Translations under genes and position numbers: made by a program | The notes under the pieces: generated by a model | Seen by the model: the letters and a program-made list of their open reading frames with translations, nothing else | Told to the model about the DNA's origin: nothing | Databases searched by the model: none | Part shown: in pieces, positions 44,701 through 53,623 of the stretch | How the letters are laid out: each line of letters begins with the position of its first letter | How positions within the stretch are numbered: position 1 is the first letter of the stretch | NCBI GenBank assembly: GCA_028280065.1 | Contig: JANQMN010000073.1 | Location: 40,759-104,758, forward strand | Direction: 5' to 3' | From: Hahella sp. | Lineage (GTDB): Bacteria > Pseudomonadota > Gammaproteobacteria > Pseudomonadales > Oleiphilaceae | DNA length: 64,000 bases

Positions 44701-44855
44701 CTCCGTTGGTATTGATCCCCGGAGCAGGCACGGAACTGTATCGCGGTGTGGGTGCGATTGTGATGTTTGGAATAATTGGCGCTGCGCTGGTTTCGTTAAC
44801 CATGTTGCCGGCGTTGACCACCTTTTGTTTGAGGCAGTCGAATAATAACGCCTAG
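41721..44855 (+). CDS. RND efflux pump (AcrB/HAE1-like)
   Basis: 1044 residues from the ATG at 41721, inside the adaptor's last codons; the frame from 41682 adds 13 unrelated residues. Twelve helices and two large periplasmic loops are visible, with the RND opening RGTLMTIIVLIVCVLGILAALRIPVQMIPDLD. In helix 4 the proton-relay pair usually written DD reads Asp-Asn (AIGMTLDNSIVVLES, near residue 400), as in a subgroup of exporters. The cargo is unknown. It forms a two-gene operon with the adaptor. Confidence 0.92.
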   Translation: MIEKMVQRGTLMTIIVLIVCVLGILAALRIPVQMIPDLDVRSISIITVWPGATPQDVEKEILVEQEEYLRNLPNLSRIVASAEGSRAFIQLEFPLGTDMTDMMIRVNTAINQVPSYPENVDEPRIFASSFSNNAFMFFSVTPLDGNPRELDMDLMRGFVEDNVRPRMSRVLGVSEVSVFGGAERQVQILVDPDRLAQRELTLEDIRSAIRTRNTDRSGGQVEAGKRQYLLRTIGRFADVAELNDLILARRGDNVIRLSDVAFIQMDHAEKQSVSTFNGQRNIFMMVRRESGSNVIDIKKDMMEEIAAINRELLRPEGMKLELIADDVGYVEDSVSNVWTNLALGALFATLVMFLFLRSLRSTLAGVLGIPVCIIVAFLGLLLFGRTINVISLAGIAFAIGMTLDNSIVVLESIALERRKGRKGFDAAVEGVKQVWPAVFASTMTTVLVFLPVVFVEQEAGQLYSDIAIAISAAILASMLVAITVLPTAAARLQFRSHQTKGQVHGSIGTGIVNAVGWILQRSYRRVACILITVGVSLIVIVELTPPAEYLPEGEEPKVFARMSAPPGYNLATMEKIAADVQNYFLPHLDADPALFHRGEVPVPAMRYMNMRVTASGLRIIAEPKDPADIAALMSAITDHYRTYPGMRAFAARGSIITSNDGGTRSINLDISGPSLSEIYDVAQTAYRRAETVFDGARIQTNPRSLFLTQPMVEVRPQWDRLAELEMDADSMGFIVASLTDGSYVDEFFLNDEKMDIYLYSNLGQQATLDTLPELPIHTPSGVTVPLGTLARISETVDTNSIRRVNGRRTVSLNIIPPEDVPLETGVERVRSEVVEYLREQGAIPARVNISISGAADQLDATRASLASNYLVALVIIYLLLVAIFNHWGYPILIMTSIPLGIAGGVVGLWLLNAIGGNLHLVGAATVSQPFDMITMLGFLILMGTVVNNPILIVHRAVSNFKERGMNAIEAVNESVATRLRPIAMSTITTICGLAPLVLIPGAGTELYRGVGAIVMFGIIGAALVSLTMLPALTTFCLRQSNNNA

Positions 44856-45043
44856 GCTGTAATCTGTGTTACCCGCCGGCAGCTCTATCGAGCCAAACAA
44901 AAATCTCCGGTTGCTGCTACTCTGACTATACTTAGTCGACAACTTATTCAATAAGCTGTATTTAAACTAACAGCCATGAGCGTGTCTGTTTTTTCACCCG
45001 AGGTGAGGAAAATAGACTTTGACGGTAAATAAGGGGAATACCC

Positions 45044-45589
45044 ATGGGACTATTCAGTCGTAGCAGCGAAACCGAATCCGTACCGAGCAGCAATCCGGAA
45101 CCCCAAAGCAGTGTCGTTCCCCGGACTATTCCTCCGGACAATAGCGTCAAGGAAAAGGCAGATGAATATGGCATCGAAGACGCCATTAAATTAATGCGGG
45201 ACCTGCCCGACGACAATATTGAAATGGTTGTCACCGTGGTTAAGAAAACCCTGGAATCCACCGATATTCATGTTTCCCAGATTATTAGCGATGCCGAGAA
45301 GAAAGAGGTAAGAATTCGTGATCGGGTGAAGAAACTTGAAGCTGAAATTGCCAATCACGAAGAGTCTATAGCCGACCGCAAGAACAAGATATCAGCGTTG
45401 TCGGATGACCTCAGCGAAACGACGCGGGTGAAGGAGCATCTTCAACTGGCCGAAAGTGCCAATAGTACTGAGTCGGCGGCGACAGCCGCTGAAACCGCTG
45501 AGTCAGATGCCAATACTCAAGAGGAAGAAATACCGGATGGCGAATCGGTTGCGAAGACAGAAACAGCTGAAAGCAGTTCTACTGGCTGA
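45044..45589 (+). CDS. Hypothetical coiled-coil protein
   Basis: 181 residues with no signal peptide. Polar N-terminus, a helical segment (EDAIKLMRDLPDDNIEMVVTVVKKTLESTDIHV), a coiled coil (about 85-140, DAEKKEVRIRDRVKKLEAEIANHEESI), and an acidic Ala/Glu/Ser tail. AAGGGG lies before the ATG. Cytoplasmic, possibly a scaffold; no family recognised. A stand-alone gene between the RND operon and the Fur-boxed locus. Confidence 0.7.
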   Translation: MGLFSRSSETESVPSSNPEPQSSVVPRTIPPDNSVKEKADEYGIEDAIKLMRDLPDDNIEMVVTVVKKTLESTDIHVSQIISDAEKKEVRIRDRVKKLEAEIANHEESIADRKNKISALSDDLSETTRVKEHLQLAESANSTESAATAAETAESDANTQEEEIPDGESVAKTETAESSSTG

Positions 45590-45841
45590 GCCCCTTATTT
45601 TGAATGGATCGATAGATTCCTGCCCTACCTGGTAGCGCCAGCCGTATCGGCACAGAGTTATGATCAGTGTTCTAGGTAACGGCAAATCCAATTTAATCGA
45701 ATGGGCAGTCCTCACCCAATACCGTATAATTTTTCATATTCTTGCCTTGAAACATACTCTTCAACCAGAACAAATGCAGTGTCTAATTGAATCCTTGAAT
45801 TAGCTTGTTCAAAGCCCTTAAAGGGCCGAGGCAATCTTGAC

Positions 45842-46204
45842 CTACCGCGTTGTAAACGATGTAACCTTGCTTTCAATAACTGAAGAATCTGCATGATTTT
45901 GTCCGCTATCCGATTCGATATCGGACGCCTCAAGTGAATGGTAGTGAGCCTCAGGAAGCAACAAAAGGTAAACTTGCTGCATTGGTTCCGGTAATTGCTC
46001 GGTTGGGTGCCGCACTGACGAGTGTCGCACTGACGAGTGTCGCACAATCTCCAATGATATTGGTGGGGTGTTTTCTTTTATGACGTAAGATTCTTGCAAT
46101 GACTTGGATTCGATAAGACTGCCAATCAAAACGATCGCTGCGACAATACATAGTGAGATTCCAAGCAATAAAAAATCTGACCCTGCTTCCTTTTTTCGAA
46201 TCAT
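45842..46204 (-). CDS. Fur-boxed membrane-anchored protein, possibly frameshifted
   Basis: 120 residues: one N-terminal helix (FLLLGISLCIVAAIVLIGSLI) and a polar domain with a duplicated RHSSV pentapeptide encoded by a 15-bp tandem repeat. AAGGAG precedes the ATG and two strong Fur boxes lie upstream. After its stop another frame stays open to 45712 with protein-like sequence (RPFKGFEQANSRIQL, EEYVSRQEYEKLYGIG), so the original gene may have been longer and lost frame near 45,880. Not recognised; an iron-starvation inner-membrane protein by context. Confidence 0.55.
   Translation of the reverse strand: MIRKKEAGSDFLLLGISLCIVAAIVLIGSLIESKSLQESYVIKENTPPISLEIVRHSSVRHSSVRHPTEQLPEPMQQVYLLLLPEAHYHSLEASDIESDSGQNHADSSVIESKVTSFTTR
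46011..46045. repeat. 15-bp tandem repeat, 2.3 copies
   Basis: The unit CGCACTGACGAGTGT occurs twice, followed by CGCAC. It lies within the membrane-anchored protein gene and adds five residues per copy, in frame. Confidence 0.85.
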
Positions 46205-46251
46205 TGCCTTCTCCTTACAAGCTTCACTTACCTTAACTAATAATAGTTTTT

Positions 46252-46270
46252 GTAAATGATAATCATTATC
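46252..46270. promoter_or_regulatory. Fur box 1 of a divergent iron-regulated locus
   Basis: 17 of 19 matches to the Fur consensus (ATGATAATCATTATC core), the best site in the window, 48 bp upstream of the leftward membrane-protein gene. Confidence 0.85.
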
Positions 46271-46309
46271 ATTAATAAGTCAAGTGCGCCAGATAACGCT
46301 TGACTTGTC

Positions 46310-46328
46310 GCAAATGATAATTATTATC
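46310..46328. promoter_or_regulatory. Fur box 2 of a divergent iron-regulated locus
   Basis: 16 of 19 matches (ATGATAATTATTATC core), 58 bp from box 1 and 131 bp upstream of the rightward DUF2325 gene. Two boxes suggest separate control of each direction. Confidence 0.8.
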
Positions 46329-46458
46329 ATTAAGCGGTATTGTTTTATACAGAAGGGTTAAAACAATATTTGCTACAACTCCTCTGATCCGTTTTGACAG
46401 GGTTATTTAATGATTTATTCGGAATCAATCGATACGTAAGGGAAGCGAGGCGATAGCT

Positions 46459-46884
46459 ATGTGCACGCATAATGCGTCGAATTTGAGGTTAAAAAGTGAA
46501 TGCCGCGAACAACCTGACAATCCGGAGCAAATCAGTCAGGCAGAGTACGCCGGTACTAATGGCAACGGAAGATCCCGACGCAAACTTTGGCAAATAGATA
46601 CGCATTTCCGTTGTAGCATCATTGGTACATGTCTAACACTGGACGAACTTCGAGAATTGAGTGTTAAGCTCAATCTGGCGATCGATAATGATGTCACGGA
46701 TTATGAAATAAAGACCGCATTGACGCAGGCCGACATCGTATTTTGCCCGCTTAATTACATTAGCCATGATGCCTACTATCGGACCAAGAAGCACTGTAAG
46801 CAAAGCTGTAAAAAATTGGTGACGCTACCTCAGGCAAGTCTGGCAGCTTTTATTTCGGGGCTGAATGAACTGGTTGCGGCCTAA
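46459..46884 (+). CDS. DUF2325 family protein, Fur-boxed
   Basis: 141 residues. The C-terminal half fits DUF2325: IKTALTQADIVFCPLNYISHDAYYRTKKHCKQSCKK then LPQASLAAF, with the conserved cysteines and the ISH/K-x-x-C pattern. The N-terminal half has further cysteines (MCTH, SECRE, FRCSIIGTC). Metal or nucleic-acid binding is possible; the domain has no known role. GAGG lies before the ATG. Expression under iron limitation is expected from the two boxes upstream. Confidence 0.75.
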   Translation: MCTHNASNLRLKSECREQPDNPEQISQAEYAGTNGNGRSRRKLWQIDTHFRCSIIGTCLTLDELRELSVKLNLAIDNDVTDYEIKTALTQADIVFCPLNYISHDAYYRTKKHCKQSCKKLVTLPQASLAAFISGLNELVAA

Positions 46885-46926
46885 ACAAAATCAATAATTT
46901 AATATGCGCATTGTCTGAGGTGTAAT

Positions 46927-47169
46927 ATGCCGCCACTTCCTGCCGATTTCAGTATGTCATGGGAAGCTTACGAACAGCTGACGCTGGACACGTTAAAACA
47001 ACAGCTAAGTTTTTTGCTGCGCCGCTATCTTAGATCGCCTTCCACAAATCTCGCCGAGACCATTGTCACGACTATCGAAAATATTATCAGGCATCCTGAT
47101 ATATCAACTGATATTCAGGACCTGTGCTGTTATCGCAAACTTCTATTTCATTGGCAGGTTTTAACCTGA
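46927..47169 (+). CDS. Small hypothetical protein downstream of the DUF2325 gene
   Basis: 80 residues, helical, SWEAYEQLTLDTLKQQLSFLLRRYLRSPSTNLAETIV and ending CCYRKLLFHWQVLT. GAGGTG stands five bases before the ATG. 42 bp after the DUF2325 gene, probably the same Fur-controlled transcript. No family recognised. Confidence 0.65.
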   Translation: MPPLPADFSMSWEAYEQLTLDTLKQQLSFLLRRYLRSPSTNLAETIVTTIENIIRHPDISTDIQDLCCYRKLLFHWQVLT

Positions 47170-47499
47170 TACCTAGTGTAGTGCCCCATATCTCTGCATC
47201 GATGGTTGCAACATCCGGAACTTGTCACCGCCGCTCTGTAGAAAAGGCAAAGATTCGCGCCTAACCCGCCGGGTAGCGGTTAAAAAGCACCGGCATATGG
47301 ATTCATAGAATCGGAATTGACCGATTCGGTTAGCGCTCTGTTGAAGGATTTGTCAGCTTACTGAAGTCCCATGGCAATCGTCCGGTCCTATCCTATACTG
47401 TGTAATGGCAAGTCTAGCGAATGCCATTCCATGACCAGCCGTGACCAGGATTACACGACAGTTAAACCGCTCTGCCGAGGAGCCGATAAGGTCGATACC
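47170..47499. other. Gap before the TonB-dependent receptor gene
   Basis: No gene, Fur box or strong terminator seen. The receptor frame is open back to 47371, but that part is not signal-peptide-like. Confidence 0.5.
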
Positions 47500-49689
47500 A
47501 TGAAGAAGGCGTCCCTTCTATTTTTTTCGCTAGTTGCAGCCAGCTCATTTTCTTACGCATCCGAACTCCTTGATACAGAAGAATTATTCGCGCTTGACAT
47601 GGGCCAACTGCTGCAGCTTCAGGTAGGAAGCAGCGCAACGATCACACCGACCATTCAGCGTCGGATGCCCGCCACGGTGACTACCGTCTCGCCGCAAATG
47701 ATCATCGATAGCGGTGCAAGGAACCTCTATGACTTGCTTGAAATTTACGTACCTGATTTTCACTATCTGCCCCACCATTGGGAACTTCCTCATCTTGGCA
47801 TGAGAGCGATCATTGGAGACCGTGACGACAAATACCTGATTGTGGTGAATGGCAGAGTTATGAATGAACTCACGCATTTTGGCGCGTTGAGCGAACGCGA
47901 TTTGCCCATGCTCAGCGACATAAGGCGGATTGATGTGGTCCGCGGACCGGGTTCGGTAATTTACGGTCCCGGCGCGGTATCCATGGTTATTAGCATTTAT
48001 ACAAATACGTTTGCGGAGCATGGCGATGACGGGGTAACCGTGAAACTGGGAGCCATTGAGGAATTTCAATCACTTGAAATCAGCAAAACGATGCCTCTTG
48101 ACGGTAATAACCACGGCTTATGGTTCTATGCCGGGCTCAGTAATTACGACGGGGCCGACAATGACGATTCACCCGTGGTCTATGGCAATAGCGATACCAC
48201 CGTGTGGGGAGATCCGATAGAAGCCGGAGAACATAGCACACTCGATAATCCGGCTAATCGCGGCAGCTACCAAGATCGCTTAAAAGCCAAACTGCATGTC
48301 GATTATCAACGCGATGCGTTCAAAGCCTGGATGCGCTATACCCAGGGCGGAGAACAGCTCGCCTGGTCCCCGAAGATCGTCACCGATTCGCCCAACGGTT
48401 TTGCCGATCCGGATATACAGCAAGCCGACCTGACCGCACACGAGGTAGGTTATAAACAGTTTGTGCTGGATCTCGCGTATAACTGGATTATCAACGACGG
48501 CCTTTGGCTGGACCTGAAAGGGGGATACGACAGTATCGAGTATGTCCGCTATCTTTTTGACAATTCGATACCGGATAATCCGCCGGAGAACCACCGGGAA
48601 GAAACCTATTTCGTTCGTGGAATAGTAAATTGGCTACCGGCCGCTAACCATTCGATAGCGATGGGAACCGAGTATGCCTATAGCAACTGGGGGTTGGACA
48701 CCTGGGGTTCGCCGGATGTGGCCGCCAGATCCTCGCGCCTGGGTGAAATGGAGGAATGGAGTACGGCGCGATACGCTTTGGTAGGCGAGTACCAGTGGCA
48801 GATCTCCAAACAGTGGACAAGTTTTTTGGGCGCCCGGCTGGACAACGACGATTATACGGACGAAATGTGGTCGCCGCGTGCCGCACTGGTGTATGCCCCC
48901 AGTGTAAAGGACACGCTAAAAGCCATTTATAACCGGTCCGTTCGAAAAAACAATGCCGAGGAGCTACGGGACCAGCATTTGAATGGCGTTAAACCCGATC
49001 CGGAAGTGCTGGAAGGGTTTGAGGTTACCTATCAGCATAAGATGGATAACGGGATGACTCTTTTGGGTGCCGGATTTTACAATGATGTGGAAATCATCGG
49101 CATCGATACCGGTTTGCTCGAATCCACGAAAGTCGCTGAATACGATTATTTCGGGCTGGAACTCGAGGGCAGTTTTCTGAGCGATCTGTGGGATGTGCGA
49201 TTTTCCCACTCCTATACGAAATTGAACAACTTTCGCGTGGAGCCCGGTAAAAGCCAGAAAGTTTCAGTTTCGCACAAGGGCTACGGCAATGATTTAAGTA
49301 ATTGGAGCAACCACATCTCAAAATTTGCCGCCGCTTATCAATACAGACCGGATTGGCGCTTTACCGGATCTTTGAGGGTTTTCTGGGGCTACCCAGGGGC
49401 GGAACAGACCACGCTGGAAACCAACGATAATCGAGACGCCTCCGAAGACGGCCGGAGTTCCTCCACGGCACTTTCGGATCGAGGCTATTCCGATAGTTTC
49501 GATGAAGCGGTCTTCTTGGACTTGGGGTTGCAGTACAAGGTAAGCCCTTCAGCCACCATCGCCTTGCAGGGGTACAATTTGCTGGGTTTCGTCGATGACA
49601 AGTACAATAAACGGATGTATTTGATTAACGTGAGTAACTACAGATCAGATGCTGCCGCCTTCGCAATCAATGCGCATTGGAAGTTTTAG
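47500..49689 (+). CDS. TonB-dependent outer-membrane receptor
   Basis: 729 residues from the ATG at 47500 (MKKASLLFFSLVAASSF, signal peptide), with AAGG upstream; the 43 extra codons from 47371 are polar and unlike a signal. The plug domain is clear: MPATVTTVSPQMIIDSGARNLYDLLEIYVPDF, IRRIDVVRGPGSVIYGPGAVSMVI. A 22-strand barrel follows, ending in phenylalanine (AFAINAHWKF). There is no obvious TonB box. The cargo is unknown; no Fur box is visible, so it is not clearly an iron receptor. Faces the YfiR/GGDEF-EAL pair. Confidence 0.88.
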   Translation: MKKASLLFFSLVAASSFSYASELLDTEELFALDMGQLLQLQVGSSATITPTIQRRMPATVTTVSPQMIIDSGARNLYDLLEIYVPDFHYLPHHWELPHLGMRAIIGDRDDKYLIVVNGRVMNELTHFGALSERDLPMLSDIRRIDVVRGPGSVIYGPGAVSMVISIYTNTFAEHGDDGVTVKLGAIEEFQSLEISKTMPLDGNNHGLWFYAGLSNYDGADNDDSPVVYGNSDTTVWGDPIEAGEHSTLDNPANRGSYQDRLKAKLHVDYQRDAFKAWMRYTQGGEQLAWSPKIVTDSPNGFADPDIQQADLTAHEVGYKQFVLDLAYNWIINDGLWLDLKGGYDSIEYVRYLFDNSIPDNPPENHREETYFVRGIVNWLPAANHSIAMGTEYAYSNWGLDTWGSPDVAARSSRLGEMEEWSTARYALVGEYQWQISKQWTSFLGARLDNDDYTDEMWSPRAALVYAPSVKDTLKAIYNRSVRKNNAEELRDQHLNGVKPDPEVLEGFEVTYQHKMDNGMTLLGAGFYNDVEIIGIDTGLLESTKVAEYDYFGLELEGSFLSDLWDVRFSHSYTKLNNFRVEPGKSQKVSVSHKGYGNDLSNWSNHISKFAAAYQYRPDWRFTGSLRVFWGYPGAEQTTLETNDNRDASEDGRSSSTALSDRGYSDSFDEAVFLDLGLQYKVSPSATIALQGYNLLGFVDDKYNKRMYLINVSNYRSDAAAFAINAHWKF

Positions 49690-49779
49690 CCTGCTGGCTG
49701 AATTTTTTGCGCCTCACCAGGGTAGCCAAACGCCAACGCATGAGCAAAACACCGATTGTCTGCTGAAATCGAGCAACAG

Positions 49780-51846
49780 CTATCCGCCGGTGCTGGTCTT
49801 GATGGATTTCTTCCGGACTATTTGACTTTGCAGCCAGCCGTGGATTTCCGTGACCGGTATCGGCCGTCCGAAATAGTAGCCTTGCACTTTAGCGCAGTTT
49901 TCCCGCTGTAGAAAGCTCAACTGCGATTCCGTCTCCACACCTTCTGCAACGACGTCTTTTCCGAGGCTCTTGGCCAGGCGAATAATTGCCAGCGTGATGG
50001 TGCGATCATTGAAATTGGTATCAATCTCGTCGACAAATCCGCGATCTATCTTGAGAGTGTCAATAGGGAGGGTGCTCAGATAAGCGAGGGATGAATATCC
50101 TGTTCCAAAGTCATCGATGGAAACCGAGCAACCTTCTTCCCGCAGTGTTTCCAGTATCCGGCTGGCGCTAGCCTTTTCGCTGATGAATAGCGATTCGGTG
50201 ACTTCAAACGTCAGGTTACGCATGGAAACGCCAATCTGGTTGGCAGTTTCACGAATTTCCTGCGCCATATTCTCGTTTCGAAACTGCGCGGCAGATAGGT
50301 TGATGGAGATCCGGACCGTCTCGGCATTAAAGTCCGAATGCTCCGCCACCAACCCTTTGATCGTTATCACATCTTCCATTACCCGTCGTAAAACAAAATC
50401 TCCTATATCAAGGATAATCCCCGAGGTCTCCGCAATGGGGATGAACTCCGACGGGGAAACTAAACCGAGTTCGGGATGTTGCCAACGCATCAGTGCTTCA
50501 AAACCTAACCCGCTTTCGACCTCAAGATCGACGATGGGTTGATAGACCATGAACAGCTGCGATCGCTCCAGCGCCGTATGCAGTTCATTCGCCAGGTAAT
50601 GGCGCCGTTTGATAGCCAGGGATAAGTTATTTTCAAAAAACCGAAAGGTATTGCGCCCGCTTTCCTTGGCGTGATACATAGCCGCATCCGCGGCGCGCAT
50701 GATTTCTTCCGGATTGTTGCCGTGATCCGGGTAGAGAGCGATACCGATACTGACCCTTGTATGAATTTGATTGCCTTCCAGTTGGATCGCGTTGGAGAGC
50801 GCTTCGCAACAGTTTTTCGCTATGCCTTCGAGTTCCTCGTTGTTGGTGACTTCGGGAATGATGACAAAAAACTCATCCCCGCCTAAGCGGGCTAAAGTAG
50901 CCTGTTTTGGCAGGCAGTCGTTAAGTTTATGAGAAACGGTGACCAGGAGAAGGTCGCCCAGCCGGTGGCCCAGCGAATCATTGATATCCTTGAAATGGTC
51001 CAAATCCAGAAACATGATGCCGCTGGTATGCTGCGCGTTGTCGGCTTCGTTAATCGCTATTTGCAGGCGGTCCATACAAAGCGCCCGATTAGGTAAACCG
51101 GTCAACGAATCGTAATTGGCCAGCATGTTCATTTCATGGATGGCATGATTGCGTTCCGCAATGTGGTTGCGGACAGCTGCGAGCATGGCATTAAACGTCT
51201 TGCTCAGCTGCCCGAATTCATCATTTGACCGAATAGGAATTTCGGTAGCGTAATCTCGACTTTCAATGACCTTCAAACTACGCTCATGAAGTGCTTCCAG
51301 CGGCTTGAAAACAGACCGGAAGAGATATTTGACCGCCAAAAAACTGATACTTAGCGAAACCAGTAGAAAAGCCATTGTAGCCAGATTGAAGTTAAAAAAT
51401 GCCTGCCAAAACCTGCCGGTGCTCACTTCGACGAACAGCATGCCGATGGCAGTTCCGCTAAAATCTTTGACGGAGTTTGTATGCACGTATCTATCGGTCA
51501 ACCAACCCTTCGGGCCGTCAAGGTTGCAACTAAGCTTGAATTTCGCCGCGCCCGTGGTTCCATGTTTTAGCCAAAGGCCACCCTGCTGATTGCAGATCAG
51601 CAGGGCGTAGTCGTCCGGCATCGACACCTGTCGCAGGAGATTCATGGCGTCTTCCTCCAGCTCCAATGCCAAGGGGGCCTGAAGATACTCGGAGAGGCGT
51701 TCGGTCTCGGTCTGGACCTGCTCGACAAAGGTCGTTCTGTACTGATGGAAGTAGTAGATATAGGTGCTGACCAGCAAGGGCACCAAGGCTAATGCCAATG
51801 CCAGGGTGACGATAAAGAACAGCTTTGTACGAATTCTAAGGGCCAC
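49780..51846 (-). CDS. Membrane GGDEF-EAL cyclic-di-GMP enzyme
   Basis: 688 residues starting at GTG with AGGA upstream. Two helices (about 10-30 and 155-178) enclose a periplasmic sensor domain, then HAMP (about 178-230), a GGDEF domain with intact LGGDEF (near 320), and an EAL domain with intact EALMRW (near 447) and DDFGTGYSSL. Both catalytic motifs are whole, so it could make or break cyclic-di-GMP. It resembles YfiN with an added EAL domain, and its partner YfiR is encoded 9 bp upstream. Confidence 0.92.
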   Translation of the reverse strand: MALRIRTKLFFIVTLALALALVPLLVSTYIYYFHQYRTTFVEQVQTETERLSEYLQAPLALELEEDAMNLLRQVSMPDDYALLICNQQGGLWLKHGTTGAAKFKLSCNLDGPKGWLTDRYVHTNSVKDFSGTAIGMLFVEVSTGRFWQAFFNFNLATMAFLLVSLSISFLAVKYLFRSVFKPLEALHERSLKVIESRDYATEIPIRSNDEFGQLSKTFNAMLAAVRNHIAERNHAIHEMNMLANYDSLTGLPNRALCMDRLQIAINEADNAQHTSGIMFLDLDHFKDINDSLGHRLGDLLLVTVSHKLNDCLPKQATLARLGGDEFFVIIPEVTNNEELEGIAKNCCEALSNAIQLEGNQIHTRVSIGIALYPDHGNNPEEIMRAADAAMYHAKESGRNTFRFFENNLSLAIKRRHYLANELHTALERSQLFMVYQPIVDLEVESGLGFEALMRWQHPELGLVSPSEFIPIAETSGIILDIGDFVLRRVMEDVITIKGLVAEHSDFNAETVRISINLSAAQFRNENMAQEIRETANQIGVSMRNLTFEVTESLFISEKASASRILETLREEGCSVSIDDFGTGYSSLAYLSTLPIDTLKIDRGFVDEIDTNFNDRTITLAIIRLAKSLGKDVVAEGVETESQLSFLQRENCAKVQGYYFGRPIPVTEIHGWLQSQIVRKKSIKTSTGG

Positions 51847-51855
51847 TCTCTATCC

Positions 51856-52395
51856 TTAACTATCCACAACTCTTGCGTAACGAAGAAGCTGAGGATTCAA
51901 CTTGAATCCCGATTCGGAGATTGCGCGACGATTAATTTCAAAGCGAACCTTGCCGTTTTCCACAAGGAAGTTCAAATGCACGCCTTTGATGCCAAGACCT
52001 TCATCTGAGCCGACCAACAATACCGGTTTGCCCTCACTGCTGGTTACATAGTTATCAACTTTCGCCCCGGAGCCCTGTTGGAACAACAGTATGTGGCAGT
52101 TGTCAATGGAATCGCCCGCGTGAAATTGACTAACTCTGGGTTTGCGGCCGTAGAAGGCAACATTTTTATATAACGATTGAAGCGATTTTTTGACACGTTT
52201 CGTGCCAACTACACAAATAGACAACTTCTCCGATTTTTCGATGCTTTGATCCGGCCAGGCAATGAGATGGCTGATCTTCTGCAACAACGCCGCCTGGACG
52301 GCAAACCGGTCTGCTTGCTGTGCCAAGACATCACCTGTAAACATAAGAAATAACAGCGTGCTGACTAAAAAGCTTTTAGGGCCAATGTAGAACAT
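51856..52395 (-). CDS. YfiR family (DUF4154) periplasmic protein
   Basis: About 179 residues from the ATG at 52395 (a TTG three codons earlier is possible). Signal peptide ending at VLA, then the DUF4154 pattern: AALLQKISHLIAWPDQ, LSICVVGTKRVKKSLQ, CHILLFQQGS, KPVLLVGSDEG, VHLNFLVENGKVRFEINRRAISESG and a C-terminal LLRYARVV. YfiR binds the periplasmic domain of diguanylate cyclase YfiN and represses it. Directly upstream of the GGDEF-EAL gene, so it probably controls that enzyme. Confidence 0.88.
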   Translation of the reverse strand: MFYIGPKSFLVSTLLFLMFTGDVLAQQADRFAVQAALLQKISHLIAWPDQSIEKSEKLSICVVGTKRVKKSLQSLYKNVAFYGRKPRVSQFHAGDSIDNCHILLFQQGSGAKVDNYVTSSEGKPVLLVGSDEGLGIKGVHLNFLVENGKVRFEINRRAISESGFKLNPQLLRYARVVDS

Positions 52396-52597
52396 AAATT
52401 GCAAAGTCGAAGGCCAACAATCCGCCTTGGTATACCACGGAGACTACTATCGATTTGAAGCGATATCCTGCTAAATCACAGATGCTTATAATTTTTATTT
52501 GCTGCACCAAACCCAAGAGACCAGTCTATCAGTAAATGGCTCTTCAAGTGGGATATTTTTTAACGGCAATTTCGTGGCCAAAAATTGCCGAACACTT

Positions 52598-53497
52598 CTA
52601 GTCGGGAGAATTCAACCAATCCCGCGCCGCCGCATTGATTGCCGCCACGGCGGGATTGGATATTCGCCGTTCGGTGGAAATCGCAAAGAATCGAGCGCGT
52701 ATTTTTTCTGTCTGTCCTATGCGTTGTACTTGATACTGTTTTTCTACTTCGGCTGAAATTGCCGACGGTACAATAAAGATACCGGTCCCTGCCTGGCCAA
52801 AAGCCTTCATCAATGCACTGTCGTCAAACTCGCCGACAATATTCGGATAAATGTGGTGGTTGTCCAGCCATTGCATGAGGTTGGCATGCAGTAGCGACGA
52901 GTTGCTGGGCATCAGAATAGGGGCGCCGGTCAGGCAGACAGGAAACTCATCGCGCAGAGTTTGCGCCAGTTCAGCCGTTGCCAAAAAGCAAATACCGCAA
53001 TCGCCCAGCGGATGATTGTAACCGCGCACCCCGAGTCCTTCCGGCATCGGACCATCGGCAATTACCAGGTCCAAGCGGTGTAAGGCGAGCTCTCCCAGTA
53101 AACTCGCCAGGCTGTTCTCCCTGCATTGAAACCGCACCCGTTCTTCTCCCGTGAGTGCGGGAGCAAGCAGGCGATAGGCGATGGATTTGGGCACGGCGTC
53201 GGAAATTCCGATTCTGATGAGGGGCGTGCGATTGGTGATCGCGGTCCGTATGCTCGCTTCCAACTCATCGCTTAAGGCAAATATTTCATCCGCATAACTC
53301 AACACCACCCGTCCGGTTTCGGTAAGTTCCAGTTTTCGGCCCGCTTTGCGGAACAATGCTTCGCCCAGTTGCTCCTCTAAGAGGTTGATCTGGCCGCTAA
53401 TCGTTTGCGGTGTGATATGGAGAATTTCACTGGCGCGTACCACCCCTCCCTGTTTCGCGGCAACCCAAAAGTAATGTAAGTGTTTGAAATTTATCAT
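52598..53497 (-). CDS. LysR-type regulator, NhaR-like
   Basis: 299 residues. The winged helix-turn-helix at the N-terminus (MINFKHLHYFWVAAKQGGVVRASEIL, HITPQTISGQINLLEEQLG) has the HLHYFWVVA-type opening of NhaR. The effector-binding domain follows (IGISDAVPKSIAYRLL). It is divergent from the HPF operon across a 126-bp gap, so it may control that operon; no sodium/proton antiporter gene is near. Intact. Confidence 0.88.
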   Translation of the reverse strand: MINFKHLHYFWVAAKQGGVVRASEILHITPQTISGQINLLEEQLGEALFRKAGRKLELTETGRVVLSYADEIFALSDELEASIRTAITNRTPLIRIGISDAVPKSIAYRLLAPALTGEERVRFQCRENSLASLLGELALHRLDLVIADGPMPEGLGVRGYNHPLGDCGICFLATAELAQTLRDEFPVCLTGAPILMPSNSSLLHANLMQWLDNHHIYPNIVGEFDDSALMKAFGQAGTGIFIVPSAISAEVEKQYQVQRIGQTEKIRARFFAISTERRISNPAVAAINAAARDWLNSPD

Positions 53498-53623
53498 AAA
53501 TTGTATTTTGTTTCGAAATAAACTTAGCTTTGTGGTAATTAATTCGAATATATCTTATTGAAATCCTTTTCTAGGATGAAGCCTCGACAATGACATTGCT
53601 GGTCAAATCCTGAGGAGCTCAAT

